Shown piece by piece: positions 32,774 through 42,200 of a stretch of 64,000 nt of DNA. Under the pieces are notes generated by a model. That model saw only the letters and a program-made list of their open reading frames with translations, searched no databases and was not told the origin of the DNA. The position numbers were made by a program, and so were the translations under genes. How positions within the stretch are numbered: the stretch's first letter is position 1; each line of letters opens with the position of its first letter. The stretch is from contig DGWI01000048.1 of NCBI GenBank assembly GCA_002396085.1, positions 62,001 to 126,000 of the forward strand, read 5' to 3'. The DNA is from Porphyromonadaceae bacterium UBA4262 (lineage in GTDB: Bacteria; Bacteroidota; Bacteroidia; Bacteroidales; Muribaculaceae).

Positions 32774-34051
32774 ATGTTTAGCGCGCCATTAATCATAGTA
32801 TTGATTTCGATTGCGTTGTCCGCGTTCTTCTCGGGCATGGAGATCGCGTTTGTGTCATCGAGCAAGGTCAAGGCCGAGATGGACATTGCTCGCGGCGGGG
32901 TCATCGACCGTGTCATCAATGTGTTCTACTCACATCGCGACATGTTCATCTCGACTCTGCTGGTGGGCAACAACATTGTCAATGTGGTCTATAGCATTGC
33001 CATGGCACAACTACTCACCCAGCCGCTGAAACCTCTAGTGGGCAACAATGACTTCATGGAGCTGCTCATCATCACCGTCATCTCGACGGTCATCATCCTC
33101 TTCACTGCCGAGTTCCTGCCCAAGGCTGTGTTCCGCATCAATCCCAACTACTCGCTGCGCACATTCTCATTGCCACTGTTCGTGTGCTACTGCGTGCTCT
33201 ACCCCATCTCACGATTCACCCAGTTGCTCTCGGCATGGCTCATGCGCTTGCTGGGCATCAAGGTGCAGAGAGAACGACTAGGCCTCATCACCGTCGACGA
33301 ACTCGATGCCTATCTGCAAGACAACATCGACAAACATGAGGACGAGAACAAGGAGGTGGAACATGAGGTAAAACTGTTTGAAAACGCGCTCGACTTCAGC
33401 GACACGCATCTGCGCGACTGCATGGTGCCACGCAACGAGATTGTAGCCGTCGATGTGACCGACACCACCCGTGACCAACTCGTCAACCTCTTCAGCCAGT
33501 CGGGCCTGAGCAAGATTGTGGTCTACCGCGATGAGATCGACCAGGTCATCGGCTTCATCCAGGTGAGCGAACTATTTGTACCCGAGGTCGACTGGAAGAC
33601 GCGCATCAAACCTGTGCTGTTTGCCCCCGAGACCTTGCTTGCCCGCAAGATGATGCAGAACCTGCTGGACAAGAAGCGTTCAATGGCCATTGTGCTCGAC
33701 GAGTTCGGCGGCACTAGCGGCATGGTCACCCTGGAGGATCTGGTCGAAGAAATCTTCGGCGAGATTGAGGACGAGCACGATCGCAACCGACTGACAGCCC
33801 GCCAAATCGACGAGAACACCTACGAGTTGAGCGGCCGCATGGAGATTGAGGAAATCAACGAGCGGTTTCACCTGGATCTGCCCGAGAGCGATGACTACCA
33901 GACCATCGCCGGATATTTGCTGCACTTGCATGAGGCCATACCGTCGGTGGGCGAGCGCATCGAAACCGAGCAATACGACTTCGAGGTAATCCGCAAGACT
34001 GCTGCACGCATCGAACTCGTCAAACTCACCGTCAAGACCCTTGATAATTAA
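32774..34051 (+). CDS. CNNM/CorC-HlyC family membrane protein
   Basis: The 425-residue protein has the full family architecture. A DUF21 (CNNM) membrane domain with four helices occupies about 1-185, a CBS pair about 205-330, and a C-terminal CorC_HlyC domain about 345-425. Conserved features are ALSAFFSGMEIAFVSSSKVK near the N-terminus and MVPRNEIVAVDVTDTTRDQL at the start of the first CBS. SMAIVLDEFGGTSGMVTLEDLVEEIFGEI spans the second CBS. Such proteins are linked to magnesium or cobalt efflux. It is 33 bp downstream of lptC, probably in the same operon. Confidence 0.93.
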   Translation: MFSAPLIIVLISIALSAFFSGMEIAFVSSSKVKAEMDIARGGVIDRVINVFYSHRDMFISTLLVGNNIVNVVYSIAMAQLLTQPLKPLVGNNDFMELLIITVISTVIILFTAEFLPKAVFRINPNYSLRTFSLPLFVCYCVLYPISRFTQLLSAWLMRLLGIKVQRERLGLITVDELDAYLQDNIDKHEDENKEVEHEVKLFENALDFSDTHLRDCMVPRNEIVAVDVTDTTRDQLVNLFSQSGLSKIVVYRDEIDQVIGFIQVSELFVPEVDWKTRIKPVLFAPETLLARKMMQNLLDKKRSMAIVLDEFGGTSGMVTLEDLVEEIFGEIEDEHDRNRLTARQIDENTYELSGRMEIEEINERFHLDLPESDDYQTIAGYLLHLHEAIPSVGERIETEQYDFEVIRKTAARIELVKLTVKTLDN

Positions 34052-34127
34052 CAATTACAATCCCAGAGGACTCACATGGATCACAAAAACCATGAGCACT
34101 CCTGGATTCTAACACAACATACCCGCT

Positions 34128-34994
34128 ATGGAAGATAACAACAACCCCACTCAGCAGTTGCCGCCGCTGTACATTGTCACTGGTGCTACCGACAGCATGG
34201 GTAGCGTGATTGCACGTCGACTGGCCAAGCAAGGCAAGTCGCTGCTTCTAGCCAGCCGCGACATCGAGAAGGCGCAGCGCTATGCCAACCAGCTCAAGGC
34301 CGAGACTAAGTGCAAGGACATCCAGTGCCTGCAATTAGATCTCAGCTCTTTTGACCTGGTCAAAGACTTTGTCACCCGACTCAAGGCACTTGATCGCCCG
34401 GTCTTCGCACTGGTCAACAATGCCGGAACGCTGCCACGCCACAGCAAGATCTCGCCCGACGGCTATGAGCACACGGTGCAAGTCAACTTCCTGAGCACAG
34501 CCTTGTTGTCGCTGCTGGTCTATCCGTTGATGCCCGAGAATGGACGCATCATCTTGTCGACCAGCCTGTCGCGTCGCTTGGTGTCGCTGCCCTACGAGTT
34601 CCCTGCCGTGAGCAACTTCACACAGATCGGCTCGTACGCTCAGGCCAAGTTGGCACTGACCTTGTTCAGCATCTACATGAGCACAACCATGAAGACCCGC
34701 CGTGTCAACGTCAACTGCGTCAACCCTGGCGTCATCAACTCGAGCGTGCTGGCACTGCACCGCTGGATTGAGCGCGCCCCCGACTATATCGGCAACCCAT
34801 TCCCCAACCCCGAGAGTGGCATCACGCCGACAATGCGTGCTCTTGAGTCGAACGACACGGGATTTGTATTCCAGGGCAGTTCGAGCCAAATCAAAACCAG
34901 TTCGCTGCTCAAAAATCGCGATGTGTTCATCAAGTTGTGCAACGACACGATGCGCATCCTCAAGAAGCACCTGCCTGATGAACAGACTCACTGA
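34128..34994 (+). CDS. Short-chain dehydrogenase/reductase
   Basis: The 288-residue protein is a classical-type SDR. It has the cofactor motif TGATDSMG (18-25), NNAG (97-100) and the catalytic Tyr170 and Lys174 (SYAQAK), with the active-site Ser in LSTSLSRR near 143-150. It likely reduces or oxidises a small carbonyl or hydroxyl substrate with NAD(P). Such an SDR, close to protochlorophyllide-reductase-like or retinol-dehydrogenase-like families, is common in Bacteroidetes, but the substrate is unknown. The last 17 bp overlap the start of ribF. Confidence 0.88.
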   Translation: MEDNNNPTQQLPPLYIVTGATDSMGSVIARRLAKQGKSLLLASRDIEKAQRYANQLKAETKCKDIQCLQLDLSSFDLVKDFVTRLKALDRPVFALVNNAGTLPRHSKISPDGYEHTVQVNFLSTALLSLLVYPLMPENGRIILSTSLSRRLVSLPYEFPAVSNFTQIGSYAQAKLALTLFSIYMSTTMKTRRVNVNCVNPGVINSSVLALHRWIERAPDYIGNPFPNPESGITPTMRALESNDTGFVFQGSSSQIKTSSLLKNRDVFIKLCNDTMRILKKHLPDEQTH

Positions 34995-35913
34995 CGCTGA
35001 CCGCCTCCCGGCGGGTACAACGGTGGCCACAATCGGCATGTTCGACGGTGTCCACCAGGGTCATGCCACACTCATCGAGGCTCTGAAGTCAGAGGCTCAT
35101 GCCCGAGGCCTGCAGTCGCTGGTGGTAACCTTCGGCCAGCACCCACAACACGTGTTGCATGGTGGCGGGTTGAAGATGTTGCAGACGCTGGAGCAGCGCC
35201 TGAGCACCCTAGAGTCGTTCGCTCCCGACCACCTGGCTGTACTTGAGTTCACCCGCGAGTTGTCGCAGTTGAGCAGTGAGGACTTCATGCGACTGCTGCG
35301 CGACCGCTATGGCATCGCTGCACTCATCGTGGGCTATAACCACCGCTTCGGCCACAATCGCAATGAGACCTTTGCCGACTATGTCGCCACCGGGCACCGC
35401 TTGGGCATTGATGTGATTAAGGCTCCCGAATATCTGGGCGAATATGCTCCTGTGAGCAGCACCATAGTGCGTGGACTCATCGCATCAGGCAAGGTCGACG
35501 ACGCCATGCACTGCATGGGTCGCCCCTACCGTCTCGAGGGTACCGTGGTACACGGTTTTCACAATGGACGCGGCATCGGGTTCCCTACTGCCAACATCGG
35601 GCAACTAGACCCTAGCATCATTCTGCCTCACAACGGTGCTTACGCCGTGTTGGTGCATGTGTGTGGCCACACGCTGCAGGGGATGGTCAACCTGGGCAAC
35701 CGCCCCACGTTGCACAACGGCACACACTTGAGCATCGAGGTCAACATCTTTGACTTCGACGACGACATCTACGGCCAGCCCATCGCGCTTGACTTCATCA
35801 AGTTCCTGCGGCTGGAGTTCAAGTTGGGCAGCATCGAGGAATTGCGGGCCCAACTCACGCGCGACCGCGACAAGTCGCGTGCCATCCTTGCTAACATTAA
35901 CAATGAAGAGTAG
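34978..35913 (+). CDS. ribF: Bifunctional riboflavin kinase/FAD synthetase RibF
   Basis: RibF converts riboflavin to FMN and then to FAD. The 311-residue protein has an N-terminal nucleotidyltransferase domain (about 13-165) with the GMFDGVHQGH motif (20-29) and a VSSTIVRGLI segment (about 158-167). A C-terminal kinase domain follows (about 180-305) with GIGFPTANI, the YAVLV strand and the NRPTLHNG segment. The true start is the ATG at 34978, overlapping the SDR gene by 17 bp; a longer open frame runs through the SDR gene in another frame and is not real. Confidence 0.96.
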   Translation: MNRLTDADRLPAGTTVATIGMFDGVHQGHATLIEALKSEAHARGLQSLVVTFGQHPQHVLHGGGLKMLQTLEQRLSTLESFAPDHLAVLEFTRELSQLSSEDFMRLLRDRYGIAALIVGYNHRFGHNRNETFADYVATGHRLGIDVIKAPEYLGEYAPVSSTIVRGLIASGKVDDAMHCMGRPYRLEGTVVHGFHNGRGIGFPTANIGQLDPSIILPHNGAYAVLVHVCGHTLQGMVNLGNRPTLHNGTHLSIEVNIFDFDDDIYGQPIALDFIKFLRLEFKLGSIEELRAQLTRDRDKSRAILANINNEE

Positions 35914-35993
35914 ACCAGCACTCATCCACTCTGTTCTTAATGATAAATCGTAAATTCTTTGTTAAACATCGTTGTCAATTAACAAAAAATTTG

Positions 35994-36001
35994 TATCTTT
36001 G
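35994..36001 (+). promoter_or_regulatory. -7 box TATCTTTG for psd
   Basis: TATCTTTGC lies 30 nt before the psd ATG. A TTGTC about 20 nt upstream in the A+T-rich gap is a candidate -33 element. Confidence 0.6.
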
Positions 36002-36030
36002 CAAATTTACAGGACTTTGACAAATGCAAA

Positions 36031-36705
36031 ATGAAAGTTAAACTACATCGCGAGGGACAGAACATCATCATCATTGTGCTGCTGATATTGATAGCCATCA
36101 ATGCAGCGGCGATGGCGTTTATTGACCTCAAAGCCATATCTATCACCTTCCTTGTCATCTCGGTCGTGCTTTTTGCACTAGTGCTGAATTTCTTCCGCTT
36201 GCCGCGTCGTCACTTCAAGGGTGACAACAGCGACGGCACTGCAGTGGTTTCGAGCGTCGATGGCACTGTTGTGGCTCTTGAGGAAGTCTATGAAGATGAG
36301 TATCTGCACCGCAACTGCATCCAGTTGTCGGTGTTCATGACCGTGTTTAACGTACATGCCAACTGGGTACCTGTTGCTGGCACCGTTGAGTATGTCAAGC
36401 ACCACAGTGGTCGTTTCCTTGCCGCCAATTTGCCCAAATCGAGCAGCGACAACGAGCGCTCGACCATCGTCATCAAGACTAAGGGCGGAGATGAGATTCT
36501 TGTTCGCCAGATTGCCGGTGCCGTGGCACGGCGCATCGTCACCTATGTTGAGCAAAGCGAAGATGTTGACATCAGCGACTTCATCGGATTCATCAAGTTT
36601 GGCTCGCGGGTCGACATCTTCTTGCCGCTGGACACCGAGGTCAAAGTCAAGTTGCACGACAAGACCTGGGGCGGCGAGACCCTTGTGGCGCGCCTCAAGC
36701 GATAG
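36031..36705 (+). CDS. psd: Phosphatidylserine decarboxylase proenzyme
   Basis: Psd decarboxylates phosphatidylserine to phosphatidylethanolamine at the inner membrane. The 224-residue proenzyme has one or two N-terminal membrane helices (about 11-55) and the conserved FNVHANWVP (His109). It also has the self-cleavage site FIKFGSRVDIF, where cleavage between Gly191 and Ser192 makes the pyruvoyl group. This GS variant and short length mark the 'archaetidylserine-type' small Psd. It is followed 69 bp later by pssA, so both steps of phosphatidylethanolamine synthesis are encoded together. Confidence 0.95.
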   Translation: MKVKLHREGQNIIIIVLLILIAINAAAMAFIDLKAISITFLVISVVLFALVLNFFRLPRRHFKGDNSDGTAVVSSVDGTVVALEEVYEDEYLHRNCIQLSVFMTVFNVHANWVPVAGTVEYVKHHSGRFLAANLPKSSSDNERSTIVIKTKGGDEILVRQIAGAVARRIVTYVEQSEDVDISDFIGFIKFGSRVDIFLPLDTEVKVKLHDKTWGGETLVARLKR

Positions 36706-36712
36706 TGCAATA

Positions 36713-36762
36713 TTGAGAATCGCAGGCACAGACCCAATTCTCAATTTTCAATTCACAATTCT
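36713..36762. repeat. ATTGARA-type hairpin tract between psd and pssA
   Basis: ATTGAGAATCGCAGGCACAG is followed by ATTCTCAAT and TTTCAATTCACAATT, so the left and right arms are inverse copies of 7-nt units. The arrangement matches the other ATTGARA tracts. Confidence 0.5.
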
Positions 36763-36774
36763 AGATCGAACGAA

Positions 36775-37497
36775 GTGATTAAAAACAACATACCCAATGC
36801 CATCACTTGCCTGAACTGCCTGTGTGGTACACTAGCCATCATTGCAGCCTTTCACGGCGTTGACGACACCCTGTGGGGACTGTCGGGCTACCAACTGGCC
36901 GCCGTGTTTATCGCTCTGGCTGCTGTGGCCGACTTTCTGGATGGCCTCTCGGCCCGACTACTGCATGCCGTCAGCGGCATAGGCAAGGAACTCGACTCAC
37001 TGAGCGACCTGGTGAGCTTCGGCGTGGCTCCTGCCATGATGATATTGAATGTGATGCATGCCGCTCAACCCGAGAGTGCATTGTGCTACGCAGCCGTACT
37101 GCTGCCCGTGTTCGGTGCCCTGAGGCTGGCACGATTCAATGTCGACACGCGACAGACGACCTCATTCATCGGACTGCCCATCCCCGCTAATGCCATCTTC
37201 TGGATTGGCATGACTCACTTCTATGCCACGCACCACACGATGAACCCGTGGATTGTTGTGGCACTCGTGGTCTTGTTCTCGTGGCTCATGGTGTGCAACC
37301 TGCCCATGTTCTCACTCAAGTTGCACTCGCTCAGTCCACGTGACAACTGGGCACAATACCTGCTCATTGCAGGTGCCATCGTGTTGATTGCGCTGCTGGG
37401 TCTGAGTGGTCTGGCTGCAACCATCACCCTCTATGTGATTCTCTCAATCATCAACAACGCACGCGCACCCCAACAGCAAGCACCCACCCAGCCATGA
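36775..37497 (+). CDS. pssA: CDP-diacylglycerol-serine O-phosphatidyltransferase PssA
   Basis: PssA makes phosphatidylserine from CDP-diacylglycerol and serine. The 240-residue membrane protein has about eight hydrophobic segments. The CDP-alcohol phosphatidyltransferase signature, in full D-x2-DG-x2-AR-x8-G-x3-D-x3-D, runs from Asp53 to Asp78. The start is GTG at 36775. Its stop overlaps the start of the DUF4834 gene (ATGA). It works with Psd in the same cluster. Confidence 0.95.
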   Translation: MIKNNIPNAITCLNCLCGTLAIIAAFHGVDDTLWGLSGYQLAAVFIALAAVADFLDGLSARLLHAVSGIGKELDSLSDLVSFGVAPAMMILNVMHAAQPESALCYAAVLLPVFGALRLARFNVDTRQTTSFIGLPIPANAIFWIGMTHFYATHHTMNPWIVVALVVLFSWLMVCNLPMFSLKLHSLSPRDNWAQYLLIAGAIVLIALLGLSGLAATITLYVILSIINNARAPQQQAPTQP

Positions 37498-37793
37498 TGT
37501 CATTTCTACTCACAATACTCGTCTTGTACCTACTGTATAAAGCCACTCCGTGGCTTCTGGCATGGTGGGTACGCCGCCAGCATCGCAAGTATCAGGAGCA
37601 GGTGGGCGAAGCCCATGAACGGGCACAACGTCAGCAGCGGGCACAAGAGCGAACCCAAGAACGCGCCAGCCACATCGAAGATAATGCCGAGGATGCTGAG
37701 TACCAAGAGATTGCCGGCCCACGCGAGACCATCATCGAGGAGGAATACACTGTCGAGCAGCAAGTCATTGACGCCGAATTTGAGGATATTTAA
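37494..37793 (+). CDS. DUF4834 family small membrane protein
   Basis: The 99-residue product has one N-terminal membrane helix (about 3-22, LLTILVLYLLYKATPWLLAW). A basic charged coiled-coil-like stretch follows (about 26-58) and an acidic C-terminus. It matches the DUF4834 family, found in Bacteroidetes next to pssA or dnaE. It is translationally coupled to pssA by a 4-bp overlap. The function is unknown; the context suggests a link with phospholipid synthesis. Confidence 0.82.
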   Translation: MMSFLLTILVLYLLYKATPWLLAWWVRRQHRKYQEQVGEAHERAQRQQRAQERTQERASHIEDNAEDAEYQEIAGPRETIIEEEYTVEQQVIDAEFEDI

Positions 37794-37873
37794 CAACGAT
37801 ATGCCACCATTTGGCACTCATTACCTCGAACTTTGCATCATCAAAAGAATTTAAACAAAAAAATATAACGAAT

Positions 37874-38935
37874 ATGGAAGACGCTATGATTAACAACGAG
37901 GCCCAGCAGGAGCAGCCTGCCGTGCCCGCACAGCCCCAACGCCCCGCAGTGAGCCCCGAGAAACTCAAAGCCCTGCAAGTGGCAATGGACAAGATAGACA
38001 AGACCTTCGGTCGTGGCTCGATCATGAAGATGGGCGACGACAACATTGAGAACATCGATGTCATCCCCACCGGGTCAATCGGTCTGAACCACGCTCTGGG
38101 TGTGGGAGGCTATCCCCGCGGACGCATCATCGAGATCTATGGTCCCGAGTCGAGCGGCAAAACCACACTGGCCATCCATGCCATCGCCGAGGCCCAGAAG
38201 ATGGGCGGCATCGCCGCCATCATCGATGCCGAGCACGCCTTTGACCGTTTCTATGCCGAGTCGCTGGGCGTGGATGTCAACAATCTGTGGATTTCGCAGC
38301 CCGACAACGGCGAGCAGGCCTTGGAGATTGCCGACCAACTCATCCGCAGTTCGGCCATCGACGTGATTGTCATCGACAGTGTGGCAGCCCTCACACCCAA
38401 GGCCGAGATCGAGGGTGACATGGGCGACAACAAGGTGGGCCTGCAGGCACGCTTGATGTCGCAGGCACTGCGCAAACTCACCGCAACGGTGAGCAAGACC
38501 AACACGTGCTGCATCTTCATCAACCAGTTGCGCGAGAAGATTGGCGTCATGTTCGGCAATCCCGAGACCACCACGGGCGGCAATGCATTGAAGTTCTACT
38601 CATCGGTGCGCCTCGACATCCGTCGCTTGGGACAGATCAAGGATGGCGACCAGGTGCTGGGCAACCTCACCCGCGTCAAGGTGGTCAAGAACAAGGTCGC
38701 GCCCCCGTTCCGCAAGGCCGAGTTCGACATCATGTTTGGCCGTGGCATCTGCAAGGAGGGCGAGATCATCGACCTGGGCGTGGATCTGGGCATCGTCAAG
38801 AAGAGCGGTTCATGGTTCAGTTATGACGGCACCAAACTGGGCCAGGGACGCGATGCAGCCAAGCAGATGGTGCTCGACAACCCCGAACTAGCCGACGAGC
38901 TTGAGGCCAAGATCATGGAGGCCCTCAAGGGCTGA
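37874..38935 (+). CDS. recA: Recombinase RecA
   Basis: RecA forms filaments on single-stranded DNA for strand exchange and the SOS response. The 353-residue protein has a Walker A motif GPESSGKTT (90-98), Walker B VIVIDSVAAL, and the conserved INQLREKIGVMFGNPETTTGG segment covering the L2 loop. The N-terminal ~25 residues are Gln/Pro-rich and variable. The start is the ATG at 37874; upstream frame lacks a sensible start. A TCGAACTTTGC segment near 37826-37836 is an imperfect -7 box. No LexA box was recognised. Confidence 0.97.
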   Translation: MEDAMINNEAQQEQPAVPAQPQRPAVSPEKLKALQVAMDKIDKTFGRGSIMKMGDDNIENIDVIPTGSIGLNHALGVGGYPRGRIIEIYGPESSGKTTLAIHAIAEAQKMGGIAAIIDAEHAFDRFYAESLGVDVNNLWISQPDNGEQALEIADQLIRSSAIDVIVIDSVAALTPKAEIEGDMGDNKVGLQARLMSQALRKLTATVSKTNTCCIFINQLREKIGVMFGNPETTTGGNALKFYSSVRLDIRRLGQIKDGDQVLGNLTRVKVVKNKVAPPFRKAEFDIMFGRGICKEGEIIDLGVDLGIVKKSGSWFSYDGTKLGQGRDAAKQMVLDNPELADELEAKIMEALKG

Positions 38936-38939
38936 CGAA

Positions 38940-39027
38940 GTTGTCGGTCTTCAGTTCTCGGTCTTCAGTTTTCAGTCTTCAGCGACAACCGATAACTGAC
39001 AACCGATAACAGATAACAGATTAAGAA
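38940..39027. repeat. RGTTNTC heptamer tract with inverted arm after recA
   Basis: Forward units (GGTCTTC, AGTTCTC, AGTTTTC, AGTCTTC) meet an AGCGACAACC centre and inverted units (GATAACT, GACAACC, GATAACA). It starts right after the recA stop. A related tract lies at 45200-45272. Confidence 0.75.
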
Positions 39028-39079
39028 CAAAAGCCAGCGCAGCGGACATCATTCTCAATTAAATAAAGAAGCAAGAAAC

Positions 39080-39107
39080 AAGGGACGCAGCAACAGCCGC
39101 GTCCCTT
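39080..39107 (+). terminator. Hairpin downstream of recA
   Basis: AAGGGACGC pairs with GCGTCCCTT around a 10-nt loop and is followed by TGATTGTGCTT. It lies ~145 nt after recA, beyond the heptamer tract, and could stop transcription from recA. Confidence 0.65.
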
Positions 39108-39156
39108 GATTGTGCTTCAAGCATTGTACTTTTAGAGAGCCTTGCCCGTCACATTA

Positions 39157-39200
39157 CTTGTAACTTGTAACTCGTAACTCGTCACTTGTAACTTGTCACT
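39157..39200. repeat. GTARCTN heptamer tract entering the GLUG gene 3' end
   Basis: Seven-nt units TAACTTG, TAACTCG and TCACTTG run into the last codons of the minus-strand gene, providing its final TVTSYK and stop. A second patch of the same units at about 39271-39305 encodes the linker between the two dockerin repeats. Confidence 0.8.
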
Positions 39201-42200
39201 GTTTTGCCCAGCATGATGTTGATCACCGCATTGACATCGCTCACATCGATGCTACCATCACCAGTCACATCACTTGTAACTAGTAACTCGTCATTTGTAA
39301 CTATCTTGCCCAGCATAATGTTGATGACAATGTTGACATCACTCACATCTACCTTTCCGTCACCGTTGACATCACCTGGCAGAGCATCGAAGTTGACCGT
39401 GAGCGGGAAAACTCGGCTGCAGGTTGCACAACTCACTGTCACGTTATAGGTTCCATGAGTATTGGGCAGGATTCCCACTTGCGAGCCACGGACAATAAAC
39501 ACCGAGTCAGCTGTCCAGACAAACCTGGGTGCAACAGTCACTGCGAACGGACGGGTCACCTGCCACCGAGCATCGCCATCGGCCAGCAACACTGGCATCG
39601 TCGTCACGGCCAGGGCACTGTCTTGTGACAGTGCATCGGGAGCAGGATAGCGGCCTTCGGCATTGAGCAAGTCAGCAGTGGAGGAGCCTTGTGCTCCATC
39701 GACATCGGCCTTTGCCACAGCAGCAATCTCACTCATTTGGCTGTCGTATGTCGCCCCAACACAGACCGTCGCACTCGATTTGTAACCCGATATAGCACCG
39801 ATGTTGCCGCTAGTCGCAGCATTGCCTGCTAGCCAACCCACATTGAGCGAGTTGATGATATCGACCTTGGCATCATTGTTGACGGGCCTACCCAGCAAGC
39901 CACCTATACAATTAGCACCACTGATGATACCCGCATTGTAGCAGTCCTCGATGATAGGCGAGCCTCCACCCACAATGCCACCTGCGGCAGGAGTGCCAGC
40001 AGCGATAGCAGCGGCCGTGTTGGTGATGTTGCCCACATTGGTACAGGCAATCACATGGATACGAGTGGTGTCACTCATGCCCACGATTCCACCCACGTTG
40101 GTCAGGCTGCCTGTGATGCCACCTGCGTTGAGACAGTTAGAGACTTCAAGAGGATAATGCACTTGACCAGGACCCGTAATGTAGCGTGAAATCACGCCTC
40201 CCACTCCCGTGCTGCCACAGACATTGGCATAATTACGAGCATTATTGATGTGTGGAGTACTCACCATGTCACCAAAGCAACCACCATTCAGGTTACTAGT
40301 GGCTGCAGTGCCAATGACCTCACCATAGTTGACAACATCGTCGTAACTAACCAACCTGCTGTTAGCCACCACACCAGCAATGCCCATCGGTCCGCTCACC
40401 TTGCCGTGATTGACTAGACGAGCGAATGTGTGCGTGCCGTCACCTACGACCACACCCAGCACACCACCCGTATAGCAGATGCCACTGGCCTGAGTATTGG
40501 TCACCGTGCCATAGTTGGTCAGGTCGCTCACCACACCTGTTGATGTGACATTGCCGACCACACCACCTGATCCTGCATTGGTGCTACCTGTAGTTGCAGT
40601 GACTTGAGCATGATTCTCAATGCCGAACACAGTGCCTGCACACTTGCCCACTGCACTACCCACTAATTTGGTCCCCTGCATATGGCCACTGGCAATGATC
40701 AAGTTCTTGACCACACCATCAGGTCCCAAATAGCCCACAAGGCCCACCATGCCATTAGCGTTGGTCGAGTTGATGTTCAGGTTGCTGATGGCGTGCCCAG
40801 CACCATCGATGGTGCCACGGAACCATCGAGGACTATTGGCAGCATTGGGGCCATTAAGCGCGCCCGTGATGCCAGCAAAGTCACCACTGAGGGCAATGTC
40901 GCCACCCAGACGGAAGTGTTTGCCCACAAAGTGCTTGGTTGTCAAGCCCATGTTACTCTGCGTGGCCAGTTTCACCAGATCGGCCTCGGTGTTGATAATC
41001 CAGGGATTGGCCTCAGTGCCGTCGCCTTGGGACAGAAGTTGGCCATAAGAGCCAATGACCAGTTGGCGCGTAAAGTCATCGTATGTCTGAATGAGAATAC
41101 CATCGCCGTAAGCCGAGCCTACACTAGGTGTAAGTGTACCCGAACGCAATGCGAAGTTATCACCGTCATCCAGTCGTGAGGTCAGTCCCTCGGTTGCATA
41201 AACATTGGCTTGGGTAATCAGGTCGCCACGGTTCTCACCGTCAGCAAAGGTAACCGGGAAACTATAGAATACAGCCAGAGGTTGGTCAGCGAACTTGACG
41301 AGGCGCGGATAGGTTGAGCCATCGGTCACCCACTTGCTGCCACCATTCCAGTCGGCAATAATCTCACGCGTGAGTTTGCCCGTGATACCCTCGACCTTTA
41401 CGTTATCGAGCAGGCCTATCTGACGATCATACCACACATGGCCAAATGTGCCATTGCTCTGACCGACCACAGCACCGGCATAGTCGACCTGCGTGCTATA
41501 GGTTACCTGTCCAGTTGACAAAGTGTTGGTAATGGATGGATCGGACATCCCGTTGTTGAGGCACCGCGATGACACACCGCCAACAAAGGCATTGCCCGTG
41601 ACAAAGCCCGATGCCAAACAGTCGTTGATGACGCCATAATGTTCGGCTACAAGACCGCCCACATAATTGGCTGCCGTGCCGCCCACATTGCCCGCGAACT
41701 GACATCCATCGATGGTGCCATAGTTGCTGCGGGCTATACCTGCCACATAGTTGGCTGCTCCAGTCAGCAGAATGTCACTGCCCACAAAACAGTCAATGAC
41801 CTGCCCCGTAGTCTCTATCTTATTGACAATGCCAGCAAAGTTGCCCACAGCATTAGCGCTATGGATGGTGTGCGGCAACACTTGCACATTCTCGATGGTG
41901 CCCAGCAGCACCGAGGCGATTGTTCCACCACCCGTGTACAGTCCCAGATTACCATCGGCCGGGATGACCAGATTCTTGATAACACCAGCCTCACCCACAT
42001 AGCCGAACAGGCCAGCATCCTGAGTCTGGGTCAAGTCATTGCGCATATAGAAACCCTTGAGCGCGTGTCCATTACCATCCAGTGTGCCCAAGAAGGGAGT
42101 TGCCTCGGTGAGACTCATCAGCCCAAAATCGGTGTGTCCAGCCATGTCAATGTCGCCCGCCAGTTGCAAATAATCACCGGCAAAGGTGAGCCCACCCTCG

